Origin: Erythroxylum novogranatense
Lineage: Eukaryota; Streptophyta; Magnoliopsida; Malpighiales; Erythroxylaceae
NCBI GenBank assembly: GCA_029891385.1
Contig: CM057228.1
Span: 19,988,309 to 20,052,308 of the forward strand
Direction of reading: 5' to 3'
DNA: 64,000 bases
A program made the translations under genes and the position numbers. The first letter of the stretch is position 1. Each line of letters starts with the position of its first letter. The notes under the pieces were generated by a model. That model was not told the origin of the DNA. It ran no database searches and saw only the letters and a list, made by a program, of their open reading frames with translations. Shown here in pieces: positions 26,190-37,369 of the stretch.

Positions 26190-27924
26190 TTTGAGCTGAA
26201 AAAAATGCATTACTCTGAATTTTGCTGGAGTTAATTTTCCATCAATCATATCAACCTACTTTTGTTTTTTTTTTTTTTTGCTTGTTTCCATTTAGACCAA
26301 GAACCATAGAGTTTACAGATTTTTTGGGGAGAGAATTTGCCTTATTTATATCATACTTTTGCGTTGTGTGCCTAGCATCTGATTCAGTTATGGTAGTCTT
26401 CCGAATTCTATCATTTCATTAATGCTAAGGTACTTGAACCTTTTCTGGTGGATTAGGTGCTTATATTCTCCTTGCTTTTGTTGCACTCAACTGTAATCAA
26501 GACATGCAAGGTGTAGATTGCTCTAAGATTAAGCCTTCAATTTTGTGTTCTGCGAAATTTGTGAAACAATGATGCTATAGCTCATTCCGAGAACTGTAAA
26601 TAATCCAAGCTATGTCAATTATTTCTGAAAATTGTTGGTCGATGGTAAATATAGAACAGATGAGTTGCCCTTTGTCTAACTCCTTACCTTATTCCTTTAG
26701 ATCCATATCCTTCAATAAATTTGTAGCTTTATTATTCACTAGAAGAACTTACATTCACAATTTAATCTTTTTCATAGTTTTCCGTTTAGACATAGTTGAG
26801 GATTCCACTTCTATGAGCTTAAAATAATCACCTCTAGAAAACCTGTCCTATAGGCTTCTATTATTTCTCCTGATGACTTAAAGATGGTTGCCAATGATAT
26901 AAAACCTTGACCGAGTCTTTAAACATAACATCATTTTCCCCCAATCTCGTTAGGGGAATCAAATCAAGTAAACCTTATCACAAATCAACAACAACACATA
27001 ATCTAATATAACCTATTATTTTCATAAAAGTTATATTGTTATCTATACAACTTGGTTTGTTAATGCAACTTTCTGGTTTAAGCCTTTAGTAAATTAGTAC
27101 TCCAAAGGGATATTTCGAATATTAATATAGATAAATACATGTTTCTGCTTTAGCTTCTCCATAAGCAATCTTGGTTTTCAAATGTTGAAGAAATGTAAAC
27201 TGTTGTTAAAGTGCCAGTGGTATTTGATTCTAGGTGGAAAATGAAGATGAACAAGTTATCTTCATTTACTACCACCTTCTTTAAGCCTACATCAATACAT
27301 AGCTCATGAATTAATTTAATGAAAAGTTGATCGATTTCTTAGAAAAATTTTACCAATAAAGAATACCATATGTTTACACCCTTTTTTAGAACCTTCATTA
27401 AAGGAAAAAACTATAAAGTCACTCTTAGAGTTGTTGGGAGGATAGTAATCAGTTTTGATTGTGAAGTATCGCCAATAACTTTACACTAACTAAGCTTGGT
27501 ATTAATACCAAGTGTAGGAGGAGAGTATAAAATAATTTAGAGAGGAGAGGCTACTACTAATTGATAAAAGTTAAGAGCTATTATTAGAAAAATTGGAGAG
27601 GTAATGGTTTTTTAAGAGGCCTGAGGCAAGTTAAGAGAGACTGGATAGGGGCTTAGGGGAGTAATGAAGTAGTAGGAGTAAGAGAAGGTAAGACAACGGT
27701 TAATTAAGAGAGGTGAGAATGGCATCAGTGGGAGAGTAAAGGATAAGAAAGGGAAATCAATAAAGTTGGGTAGCTATACTTGGTTGGTATTTAGCAAGTA
27801 GATCACATAATGATAAAAGAACAAAAGAACAAAATAAGCCTTAATATTTGTTAAAAACATTTCTTAAATAGTAAAAGAAATGGGTAGGAACCAGTATGTG
27901 ATGATGACCATCAGGAGCAGAACG
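26190..27924. other. MULE interior without recognised genes
   Basis: The first few hundred bases look like the eL28 3' UTR. From about 26840 the sequence is AT-rich with a purine-rich part (27500-27780, repeated AGGAGAG and TAAGAGAG). No protein homology found on either strand. Confidence 0.35.
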
Positions 27925-28037
27925 ATCAACAACTAGCACATGCCTATGCAGTTTCATAGGAAACCACCCTCTTGCTGGTTAAATCATTATGCATTTGTTT
28001 CCAACTAAAAGCTTGTTGACGCTGGCATTGATGGGTA

Positions 28038-29955
28038 ATGAGTCTCTCCTCTCATAGTGCACCTGGCATTGATGGTTTTTGTGGTTCCTTCTATCACAAT
28101 TGTTGGTCTATTATCAAAGATGATCTCTTCAATGCTTGTGTTGAGTTTATGTTGGGAATCCCGCTTCCGAGAGCCATTGCAAGTGTACTCATTATTCCCC
28201 TTCCAAAAACGCAACATGTAAACTCTTTTGCAGACTTCCGGCCAATTAGTTTATGCAATTTTATTAGCAAGATCTTCACCAAACTCATAACGGAACGATT
28301 CAAACCAATTTTGGAAAAGTTGATCTCCCCAGTACAGTCGGGTTTCCTGGCAGGGCGAGATATTGTCGACAACGTACTGTTGGCCCAGGACCTAACACGC
28401 TTCTTAGACTACCCGGCGAGGGGTGGTAACATAATTCTTAAATTGGATATGATGAAGGCTTTTGATCGAGTGTCTTGGGCTTTTCTGGTCAGAATTCTAC
28501 GTCAATTTGGTTTTTGTGAAGCTTTCATACATTTGATTATGGGCAGTTTGAGTGCAAGTTGGTTTTTAGTTCTGCTAAATGGAAGCCCTGTGGGGTTTTT
28601 CCAGGCTTCTCGGGGTGTGAAGCAGGAAGATCCGCTCTCTCCATATTTATTCATTCTTGTCTCTAAAGCTTTATCCAGGGGTTTGAATGCTTTTGTCCAA
28701 GCTGGCAGAATTCAACCATATGGCCTTCCACGAGGCGCTCTCGTCGTAAATCACCTAGCATATGCTGATGATATGATATTCTTCCTTCGTGGCGACAAAC
28801 GATCAATGGAGCAATTTATGCTATTGATCGAGGATTACGAGTCAGAATGGGTCGGAAGGTAAATAAATCTAAAAGTTGTTTTATTCGATCTCAAGGATTA
28901 TCCTCTCAAGGTGGAACTCTCTCGCACTATTCTACAAATGGTGCGGGTTGTTTGCCTTTACTATATCTTGGATCTCCTCTTTTCGGGACGAAAAATGAAC
29001 AAATTTTAGATTCATGGTAGAGCGAGTGGAGGCCAAAATCGCAATCTGAAACATAAATTACTCTCACCGAGGTCGTCTCATCTTGATAAAACATGTTCTC
29101 TCATCTTTGCCGTTGCATATCATGTCGGCCATCGTCCCTCCTAAATCTGTGTTGGGCCACATAGAGCGGCTTTTTCAACGGTTTTTTTGGGGCAGCACCA
29201 CTGACATGTCCAAACGACATTGGCGATCTTGGGAGAGAATATCAATGCCAGTGACTGAAAACGGTTTAGGCTTCCGGAAATTAGAAGATGTGGTTAACGC
29301 TTACACTATCAAATTGTGGTGGCAGTTTAAAAATGGAGTTGGTAATTGGGCCCGATTCATTTCCTCTTTGTCTACCTCCTGCAAGCTGAAAACTAGCTAG
29401 CGCAGGCTTCTGTCTGTTGATAGGCTTGTCGGTAATCAAGTGCATATTTGTATCCGGGATGGCTCCTCGAACTTTTGGAAAGATAACTGGTCTGGCTTGG
29501 GGCCTTTTCGGCATATGGATGATGAGCACCAATTCCCTCTTCCTTCATTAATGGTTGCTGATTTCATCCGAAATAAAGATTACTGTTTACCTCTCATTAC
29601 AAATCATCTGACCGATGCCCAACTTCAGGCGTTGACTGCTTTACCTTCGGTTTTAACAGATTCACCAGATCGTGTGTTTTGGAAGCTTACGTCTACAGGT
29701 TTGTTTTCACTGGCCACCGCATATGATTTTGTTCGGTTTCATGCTCCCATTTCTTCTGTCGCAAAATTTCTTTGGTCTAAGTTGTTACCTACGAAAATAT
29801 CAATATTTGTTTGGAAATTTTGGAATTCACTTCTGCCTGATTTCTTGGTTGGTATTGGTTTTGCCTTGAATCCTACTATCTGTTGCTTTTGTCGATCCAG
29901 TTCTGAGAGTTGTGACCACTCCTTCTATTATTGTCCTGTGGTATTGGAAATTTAG
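28038..29955 (+). pseudogene. LINE-L1 reverse transcriptase and zf-RVT domain, broken
   Basis: 28038-28862 holds RT motifs: FRPISLCNF, SGFLAGRDIVDN, the catalytic KLDMMKAFDRVSW, GVKQEDPLSPYLF and YADD (28761-28772). The glycine of the usual QGDPLSP is glutamate here, a probable inactivating change. A stop at about 28860 and frame changes follow. 29083-29400 continues with LPLHIMSA and RFFWGSTTD. 29440-29955 has the C-terminal zf-RVT region (FWKDNWSG, then CCFCRSSSESCDHSFYYC with Cys/His ligands). In the family one protein of about 1,300 residues carries endonuclease, RT and RNase H; here only the RT-and-later part remains in three frames. Confidence 0.9.
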
Positions 29956-30168
29956 GATTATTTTGCTTCTTTGCTGGAAATAATTATCCCACGTTTCCAT
30001 GGTTTGTGGCCGATGTTTATATATTGGTGCCGCTTGGGAAGCTCTACGTCTCTTCGCCAGACACTCATCTCAATCCTACCTTCAATTGTCCTGTGGGAGG
30101 TTTGAAAATCTAGGAATAATTTTGTTTTTGACAACATAAGACCTAACAAGCTGATTATTATCAATGTT

Positions 30169-30807
30169 GTGCATCGACACCTAACCGGGATTTTGTTGGC
30201 TCACCGTCCATTGCCGAGAAATTTCCATGATCGTCTTTTTGTTGAATGCAAATTCAACTGCCCGATACGGCAACCGAGGAAGCAACAGATTCACACGATT
30301 AGTTGGAGACCCCCTGACTCTGATGTTATGGTTTTGAATATAGACGGTTCATCGCTTGGCAACCCAGGACAGTCGGGTTGGGGTTTTATTGTAAGATTTT
30401 CGACAGGTTTTCTCTTCTACGCTGAGGCTTCTTATGTGGGCATGTCGAGCAACATGAAGATGGAATTGGCGGCTATTATCAATGGTTTGAGATTTTGCAT
30501 TGCTTGTGGTTTCACTGGAACACAAATTCAAACAGATAACTCGGTTATTGCGGCTTTATTAAATAGGAATGGAGGCTGGCCATGGCAATTTTACACTGAT
30601 TTTGAAATTATCAAGGATATGATGACTGCTTCTTCTTCTTCGATATCACATGTTTATCGCGAGGTAAATACTGTTGCCGATTATTTGTCCAGGATTGGCT
30701 CATCTGGGGTTTCGACACTTTTTCGCCACGAGGAAGACTTGCCATTGATTGTGCGTGGAACTTTGGTCTTAGAAAGATATGGCACTCCCTACATCCGTAT
30801 CACATGA
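30169..30807 (+). CDS. LINE-encoded RNase H domain (open, separate frame)
   Basis: A 212-residue open frame with all RNase H active-site positions visible: D in VLNIDGSSLGNPG, E in MKMELAAI, D in IQTDNSVI, and the HVYREVNTVAD box. It is the C-terminal end of the L1-type polyprotein and would degrade RNA in RNA/DNA hybrids. It is separated from the RT by stops, so it is not expected to be expressed as the normal fusion. The apparent ATG is just the first in frame. Confidence 0.82.
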   Translation: MHRHLTGILLAHRPLPRNFHDRLFVECKFNCPIRQPRKQQIHTISWRPPDSDVMVLNIDGSSLGNPGQSGWGFIVRFSTGFLFYAEASYVGMSSNMKMELAAIINGLRFCIACGFTGTQIQTDNSVIAALLNRNGGWPWQFYTDFEIIKDMMTASSSSISHVYREVNTVADYLSRIGSSGVSTLFRHEEDLPLIVRGTLVLERYGTPYIRIT

Positions 30808-31055
30808 TTTTTTTCTACTTTTTTAATACTTGTACTTGGCCTGAATCTGTGGAGGTTTTCTTGCCGGTTTCTTTCCTCCACAGCGCCATAGCAAACCGAG
30901 CAATAGGATGCCGATCCCATTTCTCGCTATTAATAAAATGGTTTTAATTTTAAAAAAAAAAGCTTGTTGACGCTGTCAGTGGCAAACTTATCAATTTCTG
31001 CTAGCCATGTCTTGACATTGTTGAAGCTTTCTTCATCAGTTACACCATAGACAAC

Positions 31056-31489
31056 CTAGCAGACAAGGTAGAAGATGCATAAGAACTAGTTGCACAGTTC
31101 ATGTAGAAGATATACATGAAGAAACACATCAAAATATTATTTATTTAGTGCAATTTAAATATTCAGTGCAACATAATGGAATTAACTATTGAAATATATG
31201 TATATATATTTCTTCACAACTCTCTCTCAATAACGCAAAACCACCCAAAAATTAGATTCGTTAAAACTAGACGGATGCAGCCTACAGTCACCTATAAAAT
31301 TGCCTGAATTGATTAGGATTTCACCATTCAAATATTCCTTTAAAATTTATGCAGGTGTCAAAGCGTAAAGTTTATTCCTAAGAATCATTAATCACCATGC
31401 AGGTACCGTTAATCCTCATCGATTATACGTCACCTATTAGTATTCGATATCAATAGAGTTTAAAGTCCATGTATTTAGCTGTTACAACA
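31056..31489. other. MULE interior spacer between RAB and STN7 fragments
   Basis: AT-rich, no ORF with homology. The part next to 31055 is probably the intron preceding the RAB exon (minus strand). Confidence 0.3.
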
Positions 31490-32114
31490 CAGGTGAAAGT
31501 ACCGTAGCCACTGCAGCAGAAGGTGCAGATGGAGGTTGTGTACTCATGATATATTGTTCTGGTGCAGCATACCTGAAAAAGGTTTCCGGAGAAAATGATT
31601 GTGATCCCAAACAAGGGTGTGAGCAAGACAAGATAATCATTTCCATCAACTAAAACTTTCTATGCAATCAATTTACTAAATTTCAGTTTTATCATGTCAG
31701 TGTTAGTTGTGCAGACTACATGAAGGTCCCAATTTTCCATAGTTTGAAGGGAAGTACCTTGGATCCCAAAGACACTCCTTTGGGCTATAGTTTATTCCTA
31801 CTCGCAGATCTGTTGCAGCTCCGAGATCAATAATCTTGAAATTACGGGACTCTACATGGACAACATTATCAACTGCAAATCGCTGTCCATATAGTACTTA
31901 AGGCATATTTTTACATTCGAGAAACTATATTCTTGGTGTCCTTACCTTAAGAAAAAATGATACTCTGAGGCTTGATGTCTCTATGTACAATTGCTGTAGA
32001 GTGAAGACCGTCCAATGCAAATAAAATCCGTCTCATGATAGTCTGAATGATTCTGTTTTCTCTTTCTTGTCCCTTTGGCAAATCCTGAACCGGTTCAATA
32101 ATCATAGCTTCAAC
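31490..32114 (-). pseudogene. STN7: Captured three-exon fragment of an STN7-like thylakoid protein kinase
   Basis: Minus-strand exons 32114-31946, 31851-31758 and 31572 to about 31490. The first reads EPVQDLPKGQERENRIIQTI, then FALDGLHSTAIVHRDIKPQ, the kinase catalytic loop HRDxKPxx. The second reads SRNFKIIDLGAATDLRVGIN, where DLG is the STN-type metal-binding motif. The third reads YAAPEQYIMSTQPPSAPS, the activation-loop end. STN7 phosphorylates LHCII for state transitions. A TAA (31949-31947) ends the first exon where the family has glutamate, and another stop follows VLSPVL. Donor and acceptor sites are retained, so genomic DNA was captured. N- and C-terminal exons are absent. Confidence 0.87.
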
Positions 32115-32552
32115 CTGGAAACTTACATAACCATCAGACATGTAGGTATTGAGGGTTGAACAGTATCAAGAATAATATTGCAGATATTGAGTACAACAAA
32201 TAAAAGTTGACAATCCAAATTTCCAAATATCAAGTCAGCTATTTGATTGAAACAATGGGTGTAACAAGGCAAAGTATCAGAAATGTTAAAATTTTTACTT
32301 TGAAAAATTACACAAATAAAACAGCAGAATGAAGGCCTAACAATAAAATTATATGAATGTTATCCCACCTGTCGCATATTGTGTCAATAATACAAGTATT
32401 TATTCGTGTTCAGGATAACAAACATGGGTTTATACAGGGACATAAAGGACCAACCCCTCAATTACTGCCCGCTCACATGGTGCATCGTTCAATTTTTACA
32501 GACATTACGGCAGACTGCTATATGGTGCGTAGTCCTTACCTTATTATCGGAA
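32115..32552. other. Spacer between STN7 fragment and transposase 3' end
   Basis: No convincing gene. Short plus-strand ORFs at 32357-32635 have no homology and overlap the last transposase exon antisense. Confidence 0.3.
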
Positions 32553-33226
32553 TCATCTTCTACACATACAATTATTTTTGGCACGAAGGCAACTATGACA
32601 GTTGTCAATGGAACTACCAACTCCTAAAGTGCTGATATCTTCCAAATTTGCTATTCGAAATGTCTGTTGCGCCTGTCAATCAATATACATGGTTAAATAT
32701 CTTTACATGACAGAACATGTAATGCAATTATACAACATAATTGCAATGACATAAAACACGTTCTTCTATTTACCATAAGTAAATCGGTCATGCGTATTGG
32801 AGGTGGCATATCAATACTAACATTTTGTTGACTTCGTCCTATAACATTCACCTAACATGATAAGTCATTCAAAGTTTAATAACACATTAAACTTTGTAGA
32901 AACTATAAAACCAAATAAACAAATAGTTTAACCCACAATACCAGAGGAGTTGTTGCATAATGATGTTGACTGTATAAGCTTGTTGACTTATCTATATGAA
33001 CACCCGAACGCTGCATTTCGTGATGTCATAACCAATAGTTGATACAACCAACATTACATTGATTCTAATGCATGATACCATTAAGATCATATTAGAAATT
33101 GAACCTGCGATTGTTGTAGCCGATCGTCATGATTGGAACTTAAAGACCTGAAATCCTTACAAATAGCAACTGTCTGCATTTGATTGTCCTTGTAAGAAAT
33201 CATAAACAATTTATGATAAAATAAAT

Positions 33227-34398
33227 TGAAGTGAATCACACGTTAATATATTGAACAATAATATGATCAAGATACACAAGAAGGGGGGTTGAATTGTGAT
33301 AAACTTTTTCTTAATCCCCTTAAAGAAGAATACTTGTTCTTTCGAAAACTTATCGTAAATCAATTCTTAACTAGTTTGAAAAACTTTGTTAACTTTGAAG
33401 AATACGATATATGTAATATGAGAGTAGAGAGAAACACAGTAGTTTATCCTGGTTCACCCCAAACCGTGGGCTACGCCCGATCCTCGATATCCTTCGAGAT
33501 TTCACTATCTCTCAATTGTTTACAAGTATTCTTTCGATCGAGCCTCTCCGTGTCTCTTCTGAGAAGTATTATTTTATTCTTAGCCTCTTCAAAGCTATCT
33601 GTAACACTTTCTACTTGAAAGAATAGTAAAGAGCTTGTTACAATAGAAATGCTCTTAACACTGTTCACTCGAAATATCGTTTACAATTTTTTCTCTCAGA
33701 TAATCTGAAAATCAAAAGTTGAATACTCAGAGTTTCATGAAGTTTTTCAAAGTTGCATAAAGTTGTTTCTTCTTCAATCTCGACTCTTATTTATAGTCGG
33801 GTCTTCAACTGTTTCTTGATTATCTGCTTCTTGATTCTTGAAAGAAACGATTATTCAGTTTGACTCCGTAACTAACTTAAACTGATGTTTCTTTCTTCCG
33901 TCTGACATTTTGTATCGGCTGCTTTTCTCTTGTAAAGCTTCCGTCTGCTTTTCTTGTATCAGCTGCTTTTCTTTTGTAAAGCTTCCGTCTGATTTTTTTT
34001 ATAGCTTCCGTTTGCTTTTCTCTTGTAAAGTTTCCGTCTACTTTTCTTGTATCAGCTGCTTTTCTTTTGTAAAGCTTCCGTCTGCTTTCTGTTTGTAAAG
34101 CTTCCATCTGCTTTTCTCTTGTAAAGCTTCCGTCTGCTTTTCTTGTATCAGCTGATTTTTCTTGTAAAGCTTCCGTCTGTTTTTCTCTTGTAAAGCTTCC
34201 GTATGCTTTTCTTGTATCAGCTGATTTTTCTTGTAAAGCTTCCGTCTGCTTTCCTTGTATCAGCTGATTTTTACTTCGGCTAATTTTTCTCCTTCAACTG
34301 TTTTTTACTTCGCATGCGTCCATCTACTTTTCATTTGTATATTTCTCTTTGTTTGTCATCAAAATTATTTAATACGTAAATTCTGGTTTGACTTAACA
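33227..34398 (-). repeat. 3' LTR of the minus-strand copia element
   Basis: 1,172 bp, matching 41090-42301. Contains a tandem array of TTGTAAAGCTTCCGTCTG units mixed with CTTGTATCAGCTG units at about 33900-34290. Short ORFs here are translations of that array. Confidence 0.9.
33900..34290 (-). repeat. Tandem array in copia 3' LTR
   Basis: Irregular repeat of TGTAAAGCTTCCGTCTGC and TTTTCTTGTATCAGCTG, about ten units of 20-50 bp. The 5' LTR has a rearranged counterpart at about 41760-42180, with different unit order and number. Confidence 0.8.
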
Positions 34399-34420
34399 TT
34401 CTCCCCTTTTTATGATAAAA
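34399..34420 (-). other. Polypurine tract
   Basis: On the minus strand AAAAAGGGGAGAA lies directly before the 3' LTR start TGTTAAG; it is the plus-strand priming site of LTR retroelements. Confidence 0.75.
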
Positions 34421-34797
34421 ATATTATGAAATAGAAATATGAAAGGTATCAAATTATGAAAAGTATCACATATCTGTAAGTATTAATAGATCAAAATAAC
34501 TTCATATACGCTTTCAAAATTTCTTCTATCTTTTCCTTTCAAATTGATTCTCCTTCTCATTCTTCCTTCTCCTTCTCATTCTTCCTTCTCTCCTATTTGT
34601 TATTAATAAAAAATTATTTCCTGATCGCTTCACCAACTTTTTCAGCATCTTCTTAATCTTCTTCATTTCCTTATCAAGTTTCGAACTTGTTTCTTTAAAG
34701 TTAATGATTCATTGCAATGAGGATCCTGTCTCAACAACTTGTTTTTCAACAATAGCAAATCGTTGTTGTATAAGCTTCCACGTTTGAGACATGTGGT

Positions 34798-37010
34798 TCA
34801 ATAATTTGGAGGAGAGGCGAGGAACATATCTGACTTGATCAGAATATCAAGATCATAGGAATCAAGTATACGTTGATATGTGCTTCCAAGCCAAGGCATA
34901 GCTTCGCAATTGAGTTGATCTCCCACAGAGGACGATTTTGCGAGAATGTTACGTAAAATACTATAAGAACATTTTAAGTTCCCAATCGAAAAGAACGACA
35001 TCGACCCTTTCTCGATAGTGCCTCCTGTGGATCATCTGTCTGTAGCCTTAGTTTGGCTTGTTCTCGGATCTTGATAAATGCAGATAGAACTTCCACTTCT
35101 TTTCTCTTCACATGCTTCATCAATCAATTGCCCGCTTCGCAATCGATCAAGTCATGTCATCCAAAATCGATTCGGTTGAACTTTCGACTTCAGTTTCTCT
35201 TCACACTTATGCTCAACAAAATTTGGTGGTTGTAAATCGTACCACCTTGATTATCAGATCTTCCAAGATTGGATAAGAAGTAAGACGCCTCCAAATGGCT
35301 CGTGGATATGGTTCTCTTCCAACTCTCTTGATTGATCATAGAAATTTTATAACCCCTATCCAAGCGGATGTAGAATGTTGTTATCAAATTTCACCGATTT
35401 GAAGAAGGCTTTCACAAATCTCTTTGGTTTGTCTCGTGATGACAGATTTGGTCTTCTTCTCCTCTCGGACAACCAATCAGTGTTCCCAATTTTCTCTTTG
35501 AAAAGTTAAATATTGGGATGGAACATTAGTCATCACACTCAAGACTTTTTGAGTAACCTTTTGTCCCATAACATGTGTAGCAATCTGTTTGCGAACAAGT
35601 GAAGACTGAAAAGTAGTAGAAACTACTTCTTCAAACATTGGATTGTCAAGGATATTGTGAGTATCCTTAAGATTACCAATAACAGCTTCCACATTAACTT
35701 CAGCAATTTCAACCAGTACAAGAACAGACTTTTTCGTAGTATCAACAATGTCTTTTTTCATTGCACCTTCTTAGATTTTGTTTCTGTTGTTGAACTTCCT
35801 TCTTTTGTTGCACTCATTTTCTTTCCCCTTGGTGACTTTTTAGGTTGCATTTTTTGCTTTTCAGGTTCTTCTTTCCTTTTTCCTCCACTTCTTTGAGACT
35901 GAGTTTCTGAATCTTTTTCAAGGATTGATGTCAACGATTTTGTAGCTCTTGATCCTCGCGATTCGTAATGCTTTGATTGGCTTGATTCTCTGGATTGATC
36001 GGCTTCTTTCGTTGTACGTTTTCGCTCTGGTGACGTTCTTGCTTGCTTTGGAATGTCACTCAGAAGTGGTTCCTTTACGCTTCAAATCACCGATTCAAAA
36101 ATCGAACACTTCTCGACTTTGATTCTCGAGAATGTGATCTTGTTTCCTTCATAAAAGATTTCTTCAAGAACGCTCCCCTCAATTGTTGCTTTTCTTGCCA
36201 AATCGCCTTTTACGTCTCGAAAATCTCGGACCCATTTTAGCAATAGATATTGAATCTATATAACTTTAACAGATATCTTACGTTCGATTCCCTTTCCAAC
36301 TCGATGCCGATTCTCGAACACTCTTGTCAACAACATCCCATAAGGACAAGTGTTTGTATCCTTTATTGATTTTACCATGTCTCGATAAATCAAAATGGTA
36401 AATCTATTGGGTGATGATTGAAGATGAAAATACATTGTTCATCCGGGTAGTGACGATGTCGTGAACCTATTCTCGGAAACACACGATCACATGTAACCGC
36501 GAACAATACCTCGCCTTTGGTACCACCAAGAGGCTCTCCTTTCGATTAGGTTATTTTGTCCATAAAGTTGACGACTAACTTCATCTTCGCTCATCTTAAG
36601 CTTAGTCATCCATTTCACCATATTAATGGGTTGAACTCCATCCATCGGACATTCGGTGACTTTCTCCAAGAACTCCTTCGTTCTTATAACAGAGTGTGTG
36701 TCTACATACGACACGATTGTATCGCTCATCGATTTAGTATTCTTCCGTAACTCATAAACTTCTTGTAGATAGATTTCATCTCGTATTTGAAAGAAGTTTC
36801 TCCATCCCGCCGCCATTATCTCCTATCTATATCCATCTGTTCTTTTCTTAGTTCTTGAAGTTTACCAATCTTCCCAAACCGATCTCGATCAACTCGCAAA
36901 ATAGGCTTGACATTCATTTTGCTGATTCTGATTGAGTAGGAACTTGCTTGAAGAAATTTCAGAGAGATTTTAAGAGAACTAACAATTTCTGAATTTGGTA
37001 GAAATCCCAA
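34798..37010 (-). pseudogene. Extra ORF between copia pol and 3' LTR, plant-transposon-protein-like
   Basis: Minus-strand pieces in shifting frames: 37010-36816 ends KIGKLQELRKEQMDIDRR; 36816-36487 reads WRNFFQIRDEIYLQEVYEL, then NMVKWMTKLKMSEDEV; 35761-35477 follows a Lys-rich stretch; 35001-34798 reads ILRNILAKSSSVGDQLNCEA. The style (FFxIRDxIYxxxVYEL near the start, basic tail) recalls the plant-transposon-protein domain also seen at 23365. In SIRE-like copia elements an extra ORF sits in this 'env-like' position. Homology is weak and the frame is broken at least three times, so the assignment is tentative. Confidence 0.4.
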
Positions 37011-37135
37011 AAGTCAGTTTTTAGGGATATTATAGCGAATTCTAGAACGATTGTACTTCTCGATGATCTGACAGCTTTTTCCCTCTAAAACTTTTTCTTG
37101 TGAAGGAAGTTTTATATCTAAAACCTTCTAACGCC

Positions 37136-37362
37136 GTTAACTCCACTGTTTCACTGTCTTTTCTTTTTGAAAAATCAGATGATCAAACTGTTAACTCCAC
37201 CGTCTATCTGTCTTTTCTTTTTGAAAAAAAACCAGATGAATGGTCTGTTAACTCCTCCGTCTGTCTGTTTTGTCTTTATGAAAAACCAGATGAATGGTCC
37301 GTTAACTCTTCCGTCTGTCTGTTTTTTCTTTATGAAAAACCAGATGAATGGTCCGTTAACAT
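37136..37362. repeat. 54-57 bp tandem repeat, four units
   Basis: Units start at 37136, 37190, 37247 and 37301, with a fifth start at 37355. Each contains GTTAACTC(C/T), CCGTCTGTCTG, then AAAAACCAGATGAATGGTC. The repeat is downstream of the pol stop on the minus strand. Confidence 0.88.
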
Positions 37363-37369
37363 CACCATA

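Larger units (their letters stand above)
28025..30957 (+). mobile_element. 5'-truncated L1-type LINE with RNase H
   Basis: Runs from 28025 to a poly(A) tail ending near 30961, flanked by the duplication AAAAGCTTGTTGACGCTG (28007-28024 and 30958-30975; the A's overlap the tail). That is the signature of target-primed reverse transcription. It contains the RT, zf-RVT and RNase H domains described separately. The 5' end is truncated, and GGCATTGATGG occurs twice near 28023 and 28069, suggesting a template-switch at the 5' junction. Endonuclease and ORF1 are missing. Confidence 0.92.
27925..31055 (-). pseudogene. Captured RAB GTPase fragment (RABD/RAB1-like), split by a LINE
   Basis: On the minus strand the exon starts at 31055 after an AG and reads [38 protein letters not shown]. 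It is cut at 30961/28025 by the LINE and resumes to about 27925. NKLLVGNKC is the G4 nucleotide-binding motif (GNKCD). Just after it a two-base shift separates the expected DLTSKRVVSYETA, and a TAG stop follows where the family has lysine (AKAFAD). RAB1/RABD proteins control ER-to-Golgi traffic. The G1-G3 motifs are absent, so this is a captured middle piece. Joining across the LINE restores one contiguous reading, which proves the LINE came later. Confidence 0.82.

Noticed and set aside
22400..31490. Helitron as the vehicle for the gene fragments
   Set aside because: Helitrons leave no target duplication and lack inverted termini; the 9-bp duplication and long TIRs fit a MULE. No CTRR-plus-hairpin end was recognised, although one cannot be excluded without a search.
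33222..33226. Target duplication for the copia element at 33227-42301
   Set aside because: Flanks TAAAT and TTATT agree at only three of five positions; not called as a duplication.
33900..34290. Regular short repeats that might suggest a CRISPR-like array
   Set aside because: Units are irregular, lack unique spacers and lie in a copia LTR of a plant genome.
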